From NCBI GenBank assembly GCA_944363695.1, contig CALVUW010000001.1, forward strand, positions 1 to 33,585: a stretch of 33,585 bases of DNA, written 5' to 3'. Each line of letters opens with the position of its first letter. Positions within the stretch are counted from its first letter, which is position 1. The stretch comes from an uncultured Bacilli bacterium (GTDB lineage: Bacteria; Bacillota_I; Bacilli_A; RF39; UBA660). The position numbers and the translations under genes were made by a program. Below are positions 23,583-30,898 of the stretch, in pieces. The notes under the pieces are model-generated. The model made no database searches. It was not told the origin of the DNA and worked only from the letters and a program-made list of their open reading frames with translations.

Positions 23583-25868
23583 TTAATCGTTTATTCCCGC
23601 TATAATTTTTTCACTGACTTCATCACTATTTTTCTTTGCCCTAGTTTTCTTACCAAGTTGTTTTTTAGTAAGATGATACCAAATAAAGCTAGCTAAAAAG
23701 ACTGATGAGAAGGTACCAGCAATTAAGCCAATCGTCATAGAAACATTGAAAGTGATTAATTCACGACTTCCTAATATCATTAAGGCAATAATTGGCAATA
23801 AGGTTGTTAAAGATGTATAAATAGAGCGAGCCATTGTCTGGCCAATACTTTTATTTAATACTTCTTGTAGGTCAGATTCTGTCATTTTTTCTAACGATTT
23901 CTTTTCCATATTTTCTCTTACACGGTCAAATACGACAATGGTATTGTTAATAGAATAGCCAATAATGGCAAGTACGGCAGCAATAAACATAGAATTAACT
24001 TCAATTTGGAAAATAAGCAGACCAGCAATCATAATTAGTACATCATGTACTAAACAGATAACAGAACTAAGTCCAAAACTAAATTGGAATCTAATACTAA
24101 CGTAAGCAATAATACCAAGTAAAGAAATCAAAATTGCAATAACCGCATTCTTTACTAACTCTTGTTTAACAAGATTGGAAACAACGCCTATATCAACACT
24201 AGCTGCATATTTATCCTCAAAATACTGTTGTACTTCATTAACTTGGTCTTTTGTTAACACATCTTTAACACGTATATTAATTTCATCACTTGTCATATCC
24301 GTGCTAACTTCTTCTAACCCTAGACTATCAATGTCATCTTTTAGATCATCTTCACCTACTACTTGATCGGTTGCAATCGTAATATCACTACCAGCTTGAT
24401 AATCAATACCAAGGTTAAATCCTTTTACTCCTAAGAAAATAGCACCAACGACAACAATGATACTAGCAGCAATGGCTACTTTTTTACCATAGCCTAAGAA
24501 ATTACGCGTTTTCTTAGTTGTTTTCTTTTCTTCTTGTTCTCTAGCTATTTTATCTTCTGATACATGCAAGAATAGGTTTGGTTTATCATCAAAATAACCG
24601 CAATCAATAAACATTTTCATGAATGCCCTAGTGATCGCAACCATCGTAACCATGGTTACACCGATATTAATAATTAACATCGTTGCAAAACCTTTGACAC
24701 TACTCTCACCAAAAATAAACATGATAATTGCTACTAAAAGCGTTGTTAAATTAGAATCTAAAATAGTTTTAAAACTTAATTTACTACCATTTTTAAACGC
24801 AGTTTTTAAGCTACGACCTTTTAATAGTTCTTCCTTAATTCTGGCATATGTTAAAACATTAGCATCAACAGCCATACCAATTCCTAAAATTAAAGCCGCA
24901 ATTCCTGGCAATGTTAGAACACCACCGACTAACCAGAAAATAGCAAATACTAATAAAGTATATAACAAAATGGAAGCTGCTGAAATTAAACCTGCAAAAT
25001 GGTAAACGATTACTAACATAATGATAATCGCAGCTACACCAATAATACCAGCAATTAAGGTTGTTTGTAAGGTTTCATCTCCTAAAGAAGCAGATACCGT
25101 TTTACTAGAGATTTCGGTTAATTGCGCAGGCATTGAGCCAGAATTAATTAAATCTACCAAATCTTCTGCTTCCTCTTGCGTAAAGTCGCCTTGAATAACA
25201 ACATCACTGGCAAAACCTTGATCCACTCTAGCAGCGCTCAAGCAGTGACTACTACTAGAACCACAATAATTTTGTTCAGTCGCATAACTATCTGTCATTT
25301 CATTATAATCTAACCAAATAACAATCACATTTTCTTCATAATTTTTTACTTTATTGGTAACATCATAAAATGTAGACTTATCTTCCACACTTAATAACAC
25401 AGCAGGCTTTCCACTGGTATCTGTTGTAACTTTCGCGCCTCCGGCTTTTAAGACATCACTACTCATCAATAAGTTATCTTCCGTATCCCGGAAAGAAAGA
25501 GAAGCAACTGTTGATAAAGTTGAACTAGCCTCTTCGCGATTCGTTACACCTGCTAGTTTTACACGAATTTTATCATTTCCTTCTAAAGTAATTTCTGGTT
25601 CTGATACACCTAGAGAATCAATTCTTTTCAGCATACTTTTATAAGTTGCTAACAATTTATCCTTCGTCATATCACTACCATCTAATGGTTCTACCTGATA
25701 TAAAATTTCAAATCCACCTTGTAAATCTAGTCCAAACTTTAAATTTTTAAAGACCGGATTAAATAGTAAACAGATTAAAACGGATAAACTGACAAGCAAC
25801 ACCGTTCTAGTTAACATTCTTCTTTTTTTAATATTCTTACTTTTTGTTTTCTTCTTACCTATTTTCAT
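23583..25868 (-). CDS. secDF: Protein translocase SecD/SecF fusion
   Basis: RND-type membrane protein that uses proton motive force to assist Sec-dependent secretion. The SecD half has the D1 motif FGLDLQGGFEILYQV near residues 51-65, an extracellular P1 region, and GIGMAVDANVLTYARIKEEL. The SecF half starts near residue 455 with FNLGIDYQAGSDI and has IGYSINNTIVVFDRVREN. Twelve spans overall are expected; two groups of hydrophobic segments are visible. The single-chain SecDF form is typical of Bacillus-like Bacillota. Upstream comN and downstream rel reproduce the Bacillus neighbourhood. Confidence 0.96.
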   Translation of the reverse strand: MKIGKKKTKSKNIKKRRMLTRTVLLVSLSVLICLLFNPVFKNLKFGLDLQGGFEILYQVEPLDGSDMTKDKLLATYKSMLKRIDSLGVSEPEITLEGNDKIRVKLAGVTNREEASSTLSTVASLSFRDTEDNLLMSSDVLKAGGAKVTTDTSGKPAVLLSVEDKSTFYDVTNKVKNYEENVIVIWLDYNEMTDSYATEQNYCGSSSSHCLSAARVDQGFASDVVIQGDFTQEEAEDLVDLINSGSMPAQLTEISSKTVSASLGDETLQTTLIAGIIGVAAIIIMLVIVYHFAGLISAASILLYTLLVFAIFWLVGGVLTLPGIAALILGIGMAVDANVLTYARIKEELLKGRSLKTAFKNGSKLSFKTILDSNLTTLLVAIIMFIFGESSVKGFATMLIINIGVTMVTMVAITRAFMKMFIDCGYFDDKPNLFLHVSEDKIAREQEEKKTTKKTRNFLGYGKKVAIAASIIVVVGAIFLGVKGFNLGIDYQAGSDITIATDQVVGEDDLKDDIDSLGLEEVSTDMTSDEINIRVKDVLTKDQVNEVQQYFEDKYAASVDIGVVSNLVKQELVKNAVIAILISLLGIIAYVSIRFQFSFGLSSVICLVHDVLIMIAGLLIFQIEVNSMFIAAVLAIIGYSINNTIVVFDRVRENMEKKSLEKMTESDLQEVLNKSIGQTMARSIYTSLTTLLPIIALMILGSRELITFNVSMTIGLIAGTFSSVFLASFIWYHLTKKQLGKKTRAKKNSDEVSEKIIAGIND

Positions 25869-25877
25869 GTCACACCT

Positions 25878-26153
25878 CTATATTACTTCTAAGTTTGATG
25901 GTTGTGTTTGTTTTGACAAGTTTGTCTTAACATAATGATCTAGTTTTTTATTATCAACGTTTAAAATATCATCAACAACATCCGATAACATCAAAGAATG
26001 ACTTTGTTGCCATCTACTTTTAATTAAATAATTCCATATATCTACTTCTTTAATATAAAAATAGCCACATCGCTTTAACTCCTGTTTCTTAGCTCTTAAA
26101 GCCGGTTTTACTCTTTGATATAATTCTTCCTTCGATGAAAATTCTATCGTCAC
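25878..26153 (-). CDS. comN: ComN-like post-transcriptional regulator
   Basis: A 91-aa soluble protein. The pattern YQRVKPALRAKKQELKRCGY...DIWNYLIKSRWQQ...LSDVVDDILNV matches the ComN (YrzD) family, which in Bacillus affects competence gene expression after transcription and influences pole localisation of comE mRNA. Its position immediately before secDF is also conserved. The start is GTG at 26153, preceded by AGGTGA; no ATG is available in frame. An extended -10 promoter lies 27 bases upstream. Confidence 0.82.
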   Translation of the reverse strand: MTIEFSSKEELYQRVKPALRAKKQELKRCGYFYIKEVDIWNYLIKSRWQQSHSLMLSDVVDDILNVDNKKLDHYVKTNLSKQTQPSNLEVI

Positions 26154-26179
26154 TACTACTCACCTACCAAACTACATTT

Positions 26180-26185
26180 ATTATA
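26180..26185 (-). promoter_or_regulatory. Extended -10 promoter for the comN-secDF-rel operon
   Basis: TGTTATAAT on the minus strand, with the hexamer 27 bases before the comN GTG. A TTGTGT lies 19 bases further upstream, a longer spacing than ideal. Confidence 0.5.
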
Positions 26186-26208
26186 ACATCATTTTCTAAG
26201 AAGTACAC

Positions 26209-26239
26209 AAAAAAGTTAGATGTTCTATACACCTAACTT
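26209..26239 (-). terminator. Rho-independent terminator after the DUF6273-like remnant
   Basis: On the minus strand AAGTTAGGTGT-ATAGA-ACATCTAACTT forms an 11-base-pair stem (one G-U pair) followed by six T. It separates the surface-protein remnants from the comN operon. Confidence 0.85.
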
Positions 26240-26247
26240 GTAATGAT

Positions 26248-26892
26248 TCATGCACTTAATTCTATCGTAAATGGATCAGATTTCGTGCCACTTCCCCCAG
26301 TGATGATAACGCTAGATTTTAGATTCATGGATGGCCGCACGCCGAGCGTATCCGAAGGACTAACGTAGTTCGCGTCGCCATAGCTGGTGACGCCACGCAC
26401 GCTAGACGCAGTATATGAGGTTAACGTCCAATAAGATGTATTATTACCATATCTATCAAATTGGCCAGCCATTAATTCTCCTAACCGGAGTAGTCCTACC
26501 TGAGCAGTGGTTGTATTACTCGTAAGATCATTCCCGGTGGCGCTACTATATTTAGCTCGCCGATAACTTTGTCCACTTCCTACTGTTCCCAAATACCATG
26601 TCGTACTTGGTTCTATCATACCGCTATATTCGCTACCTACATAACTCGTTAGATAGTCTCCGTTTAAGAAGGTTCCTATCGTATTACTACTTGAATATGT
26701 TACTGTTTCTCCAAATGCACTTTCGATGAAACTTTCTGAACTTTTCAACGGTTCAGCACTTGTTATTTTAGTTAACCCTGAAGTTTCGTGACTAACTATT
26801 CGATATAATGTATTCTCTCCAATTCAGAACTCTATATATTCGCCACTATATCTGGTGTTTAACAAGGTACCATTTAGATTACTATCATTATC
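26248..26892 (-). pseudogene. Second DUF6273-like repeat domain of a broken surface protein
   Basis: An open frame of 166 codons (26748-26248) ends in YGDANYVSPSDTLGVRPSMNL and GTKSDPFTIELSA. This is the same ending pattern as the neighbouring 26893-27747 frame (QRGDANQNLLLPSANIGVRPSVNL, GTVNNPYRLE). Translation upstream continues in that same frame through 26892 but meets two TGA codons (YRLE-stop-DNDS and YIEF-stop-IGEN), so one long two-repeat protein has been cut by nonsense mutations. The domain looks like the DUF6273 group of exported Bacillota proteins (SYWTLTSYT, VRPS). No start codon with a ribosome site is seen for the isolated piece. Confidence 0.65.
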
Positions 26893-27747
26893 TCATTCTA
26901 AGCGATACGGATTATTTACAGTTCCGTCCCCGCTTTCGATTTTAACATCAGCTTTTAAATTGACAGATGGGCGTACACCTATGTTAGCACTAGGGAGTAA
27001 TAGGTTTTGATTTGCATCACCACGCTGTCCGATGTAACGCACATGATATGTACTATATTGGGTTATATATGGAGTTAACGTCCACCACCAAAGTCCATTA
27101 TTTAAATAGCCATTTTCATAATCGGTTCCATTATAACTCATCGTATATTCATAGGCATTCAGTAACCCTGCTGCATCTGTTACCATAGTAGTTTCAGCTG
27201 GTTTAGTAAATTCTTCTGTCATTGTAGCATTCCACACACTATCCATCTTAATAAAATTCTCTGGTGCTCTTAAATTTCCTAAAAAGCCATCGACACTGGT
27301 ATCATTTAGCCACTGTTCCATAACACTGTCTTCAAAAACAGGATTATCTCTACTTGCATTAAATACTACTGAACTAATATTCCATTGGGTTACTAGTTTG
27401 ACGCTGTTATCAGTTGTATCTATACTTACTGCTCTCCATAACTTTCCACTATACCAAATATAGTTATTCGGATCCGTTCCCGTGATAAATGTTTGATCGG
27501 AATCACTTGTATTGATCGCTCCGTTTGAGGCAACTGTTCGGAATTTCCGAACAGTTGCTAATTCATCTAATTCTCCTTCTTCAAATATATGCTTTATATG
27601 CTCTGATATATTTGATTTACTTGAATTATACAATCTCACTAGTTGTTCTTGATTTAGCCAATTTGTAAGTCCCATATGTTCTTTCTTTGAATCCGCTCTA
27701 TTGTATATAGTTTCAGCTGCTGTTTGATGAGATACTGCATAATGCAT
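26893..27747 (-). pseudogene. Chimeric frame: RhuM fragments fused to a DUF6273-like surface domain
   Basis: A 284-codon frame made of three pieces. Residues 1-30 (MHYAVSHQTAAETIYNRADS, KEHMGLTNW) match the late part of RhuM-family proteins. Residues about 31-76 (QEQLVRLYNSSKSNISEHIK, then EEGELDELATVRKFRTVASNG) match the early DNA-binding-like part of another RhuM copy, so RhuM order is inverted. From about residue 77 (SDSDQTFITGTDPNNYIWYSG) to the end it is a DUF6273-like extracellular domain with WWTLTPYI and IGVRPSVNLKAD. There is no signal peptide or upstream ribosome site. It is most likely a by-product of recombination, although the open frame could give a product. A perfect palindrome lies at the second joint region. 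Confidence 0.65.
27530..27558. repeat. Perfect 29-bp inverted repeat (14-bp arms, 1-bp centre)
   Basis: Left arm GCAACTGTTCGGAA, central T, right arm TTCCGAACAGTTGC. It encodes ATVRKFRTVA on the minus strand and sits a few codons from the point where RhuM sequence changes to the DUF6273-like domain. Confidence 0.9.
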
Positions 27748-28191
27748 TTTATTTTGTACTTTTTTAAAAAACTTAATTGTAGTAGGAGATTTAGAATCAT
27801 AGTCTACACTAGTTGCATAAATATCAGTAGTTTTTGATAAAATCTTCTTTCAGGCAACTTTATTTCTCTAATCTCTGCGAGTAAAGATCGTAATAGTCTT
27901 CATCAAAGAAAGCACCATTTGCCATCCTCTTTTTATCAATAATATAACCTTTTTTTGAAAACTCTTTTAATATGTGAGTGGCCCATCTTCTAAACCGAAT
28001 TGCTCTATCCGAGTTGACTCTATATCCAACAGAAATAATTGCATCTAAATTATAGAATTCTATACGATATGTCTTTTCATCTTCTGCAGTATGTACAATT
28101 TTTGCACATACTACACTTTATAAATTTCATCAACTGTTATGTTCCTGTTTTTATCTTTATATATCAATAGACTCTTTTGCTCATTTAACAT
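27748..28191 (-). pseudogene. RhuM-family gene remnant
   Basis: Starting at ATG 28191, MLNEQKSLLIYKDKNRN resembles the RhuM start and stops at TAG after 26 codons. The helix-turn-helix-like middle part is missing. The frame resumes as TAEDEKTYRIEFYNLDAIIS and VGYRVNSDRAIRFRRWATH, the RhuM signature, to MANGAFFDEDYYD. Two further frameshifts follow (before LAEIREIKLPERRFYQK and before TDIYATSVDYD). It then runs into the chimeric frame at 27747. RhuM proteins are DNA-binding-like accessory proteins of genomic islands, of uncertain function. This copy cannot make a full protein. Confidence 0.75.
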
Positions 28192-28490
28192 ATGTGCAAT
28201 TCATCTCATTTCGCTGCAAAATATTATAGGAGGTTACCTATGCGGCATCAACTAAAATGTTTTACACCATTTTTTAATAAAAATCGCTTATTTTGCCCAT
28301 TTCTTGTCATTTTTTACTATTTTTTGAAAAAACGTACAAGTTTTAAAAACTCACAATTGTTTTATCTATAAGGATTTCTTAGAGGGGGTTAAATAAATTG
28401 GTATCAAGCATTGTTTCTCACCCTCTCCTTACCATCTTACATGTTTATCTTACCACATTAGGATAGGTTATTTAACCTGTTTACAGTCAA
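28192..28490. other. Intergenic region between RhuM remnant and xerC
   Basis: About 300 bases without a recognised gene. It holds one small frame with a perfect ribosome site (see 28240-28371), a T-rich stretch, a GGGGGTTAAATAA segment near 28385, and AGGTTATTTAACCT-type imperfect dyad symmetry near 28466 downstream of the xerC stop. No convincing terminator T-tract follows that dyad. Confidence 0.5.
28240..28371 (+). CDS. Possible small protein, 43 aa
   Basis: AGGAGG lies six bases before an ATG that opens a 43-codon frame. The product is basic with a hydrophobic middle (FCPFLVIFYYFLKK), so it could be a small membrane peptide. Composition is T-rich, which produces such frames by chance. 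The ribosome site is the only positive evidence, and no relative is recognised. Confidence 0.22.
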   Translation: MRHQLKCFTPFFNKNRLFCPFLVIFYYFLKKRTSFKNSQLFYL

Positions 28491-29399
28491 TTATTTATTT
28501 TTTTCTTTAGAATGTAACACCGATCTTGGAAAATTATGATGATACACTTCTTTTAAATGCTCGGTTGTCACATGCGTATAAATTTGAGTCGATGATAAAC
28601 TTTCATGTCCTAATAATTCCTTTACCGATAGAATATCACAACCTTCATTTAATAAATGCGTTGCAAAAGTATGACGAATCATGTGCGGAGAAATATTCTT
28701 ATGAATAGAAGTCTGTTTGATTAGCTTATCCAAAATATAAGCTACACCTCTAGTTGTAATCACTCTTCCTTGATTATTTAAAAACAGATAGGAACTATTA
28801 AATTTATTTAACTGTTGATAACCATCTTTTAAATACAAAGATAAGCTATCAGCAGCGTATTCACCATAATTAACAATTCTTTCTTTACTACCTTTTCCAT
28901 GAATTAAAATCTGTTGATGATACTGATTAATATCTTCTCGTTTAATCTTAACCAGTTCTCCTACCCGAATACCAGTAGCATATAATATTTCTAGTATCAG
29001 GCGATCTCGTTGCCCAATCGGCGTTGTTATATCAGGAACAGCTAATAACGCTTCGAGTTCATTATATTCAAAATAACGTGGTAGGCGTTGCTCCTGCTTA
29101 GGACTAGTCACTAGTAAAAAAACATTACTTTCTACCTTTTGCTCAGCACATAAATAACGATAAAAACTACGTAAAGAACTTAAATGGCGACTAATGGTTG
29201 AAGCTTTATCTTGTTGATTATCTTTTAAATACATCAAATAAAGGCGGACGTCACTATAAGTGATTTTCAAATAAGACAAACCTTCTTGTTCTAAATAAGA
29301 AAAATAAGCTTCTAAATCTTTCCGATAACTATCAACTGTACAATCAGAATAATGACGCTGGTATTCTAAATACTCTAAAAAACGATTAACGTCTTCCAT
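28491..29399 (-). CDS. xerC: Tyrosine recombinase XerC/XerD
   Basis: Site-specific recombinase that resolves chromosome dimers at dif. The N-terminal core-binding domain covers about 1-90 (FLEYLEYQRHYSDCTVDSYR), followed by the catalytic domain. Catalytic residues are visible: Arg in YATGIRVGEL, Lys in HGKGSKER, His-x-x-Arg in HMIRHTFATHLL, His in LGHESLSS and the nucleophile Tyr in TQIYTHV. The start at 29399 (MEDVNRFL) fits family length; the frame can extend 13 codons to 29438. It overlaps the upstream gene by 14 bases. In many Bacilli xerC lies near topA, as here, although debris now separates them. XerC rather than XerD is inferred from that context. Confidence 0.9.
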   Translation of the reverse strand: MEDVNRFLEYLEYQRHYSDCTVDSYRKDLEAYFSYLEQEGLSYLKITYSDVRLYLMYLKDNQQDKASTISRHLSSLRSFYRYLCAEQKVESNVFLLVTSPKQEQRLPRYFEYNELEALLAVPDITTPIGQRDRLILEILYATGIRVGELVKIKREDINQYHQQILIHGKGSKERIVNYGEYAADSLSLYLKDGYQQLNKFNSSYLFLNNQGRVITTRGVAYILDKLIKQTSIHKNISPHMIRHTFATHLLNEGCDILSVKELLGHESLSSTQIYTHVTTEHLKEVYHHNFPRSVLHSKEKNK

Positions 29400-30225
29400 G
29401 TTTTTCTGGTCCTTCATCATTAAAACTGATGGCAGCATCTACTTCTTCACTAGTCAAGAACTCTTCAAATTCTCTACCATAATATGTTTGTTGGTTAAAA
29501 GCAGCGGTTTGCCTTTCTACATAGCCCTCTTCATTAAAAGGAGGGATAGAAACGGTTTGGTTAGTAGCAGCAGAATTCTTTCTAGTGATCTTCATAGCAG
29601 TATTAATCTTCTTAGGTTGATAAAGTTGAAAACCTTTTTTTGGTTGTTTCATTTGATGAACTAAAATTTTACGGAAATTGGAATAATGGCGTGCTTCCTG
29701 CATTAATTCTGTCATACCCAGACCATAAGATGCTTCGCTGCTATCAGCGTTTAAATAACGTCGAACGTGCCAAGCAAAATCACCTTCATCTGGTAACAAA
29801 AGAGATAAATTACCTAAGTTACGATCCGTGACGGCTTGTTCAATAGGCTTTAGTGTCCGCTGTACTAGTGGCATAGCAACGGGTACTAATTTTAAATTTT
29901 TATATCCCGTAGAAGTTAAAGCCATTTTTTTCTGTAACTGATCAATTACTTCTACTAATTCTGGCTGATTAAAAATAACCCGTTGATAATAAACAGTATG
30001 ATCATTAGTAGAACAACGAATAGCAAATTGATTTTTATCTTGATATTCGATAGGCAATTTTTTACTAATGGTATACAAATTTTCTGGCGCTGTAAAACGA
30101 TCAATCGCTTCTAATGAGTCTAAAGCAATACCATCTATTTTAACGACCTCTTCTTCTTGATATTTATTTCCTTTAGCATATTTATTATATATAGATCCCA
30201 CTAATTCGTAATATGTTTTGGCCAT
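29386..30225 (-). CDS. Hypothetical protein, 279 aa
   Basis: Not recognised. Soluble and without a signal peptide. It opens MAKTYYELVGSIYNKYAKGN and has a long middle with mixed strands and helices (LLLPDEGDFAWHVRRYLN, then GLGMTELMQEARHYSNFRKI). A basic linker (KKINTAMKITRKN) and an acidic, Phe-rich end (REFEEFLTSEEVDAAISFND) follow. AAGGAGTGAGG precedes the ATG, and a well-formed promoter lies just upstream. The stop overlaps xerC by 14 bases, so the two are co-transcribed. Confidence 0.75.
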   Translation of the reverse strand: MAKTYYELVGSIYNKYAKGNKYQEEEVVKIDGIALDSLEAIDRFTAPENLYTISKKLPIEYQDKNQFAIRCSTNDHTVYYQRVIFNQPELVEVIDQLQKKMALTSTGYKNLKLVPVAMPLVQRTLKPIEQAVTDRNLGNLSLLLPDEGDFAWHVRRYLNADSSEASYGLGMTELMQEARHYSNFRKILVHQMKQPKKGFQLYQPKKINTAMKITRKNSAATNQTVSIPPFNEEGYVERQTAAFNQQTYYGREFEEFLTSEEVDAAISFNDEGPEKHGRR

Positions 30226-30246
30226 TTTGCCTCACTCCTTATTTTT

Positions 30247-30275
30247 ATTCTAACAAACAAATATTTTTTTGTCTA
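30247..30275 (-). promoter_or_regulatory. SigA-type promoter for the hypothetical-xerC pair
   Basis: TAGACA (30275-30270) and TAGAAT (30252-30247) are 17 bases apart on the minus strand, with AAGGAG shortly downstream. Confidence 0.6.
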
Positions 30276-30300
30276 CTTGTCACTTTTTGTCGCTTATAGG

Positions 30301-30359
30301 GTTGTATAACCCAAAAATTGTATGATACAATACAAGAACCCGACAAATTTTGTATACAA
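30301..30359 (+). promoter_or_regulatory. Promoter with repeated TTGTAT palindromes before the plus-strand gene
   Basis: TTGTAT (30302-30307) and TACAAT (30326-30331), 18 bases apart, can serve as -35 and -10. Overlaid are GTTGTATAAC (30301-30310, near-palindrome), the perfect dyad ATTGTATGATACAAT (30317-30331) and TTGTATACAA (30350-30359, perfect). The last one is nine bases before the start codon. The arrangement looks like a multi-site operator covering promoter and leader. Confidence 0.5.
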
Positions 30360-30368
30360 GGAGGAACG

Positions 30369-30872
30369 ATGGAACAAGACAACCTAGTACCAAGGTATTG
30401 TAGTGCTAAAAGAGCCTTAGAGTATTTCTCTTTAGCAATACCCAACTCAGAAAAAATGCCTTATTTACCTTACAGTGAAATAAAGCGAATAAATGAAACA
30501 GCACATAAAATGGGCCATGTTATGATAAAGGCCTTTTTTGAACCAACGGAGATAATGTACATTAAATCCGTTATCGATAATAACAATATCATAGATACCT
30601 CTATTCATGAGGACGACGATATTTATGAATTACTAAATCGTTATGACAGACTAACGGCCGCACTTGATATGGTCGCTGATTCTATGATGTTCAAATTTCA
30701 ATGTGCTGAAATAAAAAATGTAGTCAATGAGGTAGGAAAAAACCTGATTGCAAGTTTTTTCCACGAAAACGAAATGAAAAAAATCAATTATATTAAACAA
30801 CAAGATACAATTACAACACCTCATTATAAAGAAATTACCTTAATTAAGAACCAACAAAAAGACTACTGCTAG
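30369..30872 (+). CDS. Hypothetical protein with internal duplication, 167 aa
   Basis: Not recognised. Helical, soluble, without signal peptide. The segment EIKRINETAHKMGHVMIKAF and onward (FEPTEIMYIKSV) recurs about 85 residues later as EIKNVVNEVGKNLIASFFHE (NEMKKINYIKQ). The protein is therefore two copies of a helical unit, probably a self-pairing or partner-binding scaffold. The start at 30369 follows AAGGAGG by four bases; the frame extends 17 codons further upstream across the operator region, which is unlikely to be translated. A single-gene unit with its own operator-like promoter and its own terminator, divergent from the xerC pair. Confidence 0.72.
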   Translation: MEQDNLVPRYCSAKRALEYFSLAIPNSEKMPYLPYSEIKRINETAHKMGHVMIKAFFEPTEIMYIKSVIDNNNIIDTSIHEDDDIYELLNRYDRLTAALDMVADSMMFKFQCAEIKNVVNEVGKNLIASFFHENEMKKINYIKQQDTITTPHYKEITLIKNQQKDYC

Positions 30873-30884
30873 TCTTATTTTTTT
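30859..30884 (+). terminator. Rho-independent terminator across the stop codon of the plus-strand gene
   Basis: AAGACTA-CTGC-TAGTCTT forms a seven-base-pair stem that includes the TAG stop, followed by ATTTTTTT. Confidence 0.75.
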
Positions 30885-30898
30885 CTTTATTTGAATTT

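Noticed and set aside
24619..25005. 128-codon plus-strand frame inside secDF
   Set aside because: It is antisense to a highly conserved gene, follows its codon pattern and has no ribosome site.
26749..26892. TGA read as tryptophan (Mollicutes-type code)
   Set aside because: Trp is TGG throughout the intact genes, several genes (dtd, rel, gerAA, the phosphoribosyltransferase-like gene) end properly at TGA, and no conserved gene needs TGA read-through.
28466..28479. dif recombination site beside xerC
   Set aside because: The imperfect dyad does not resemble the 28-bp dif consensus as I know it, and xerC need not lie next to dif.
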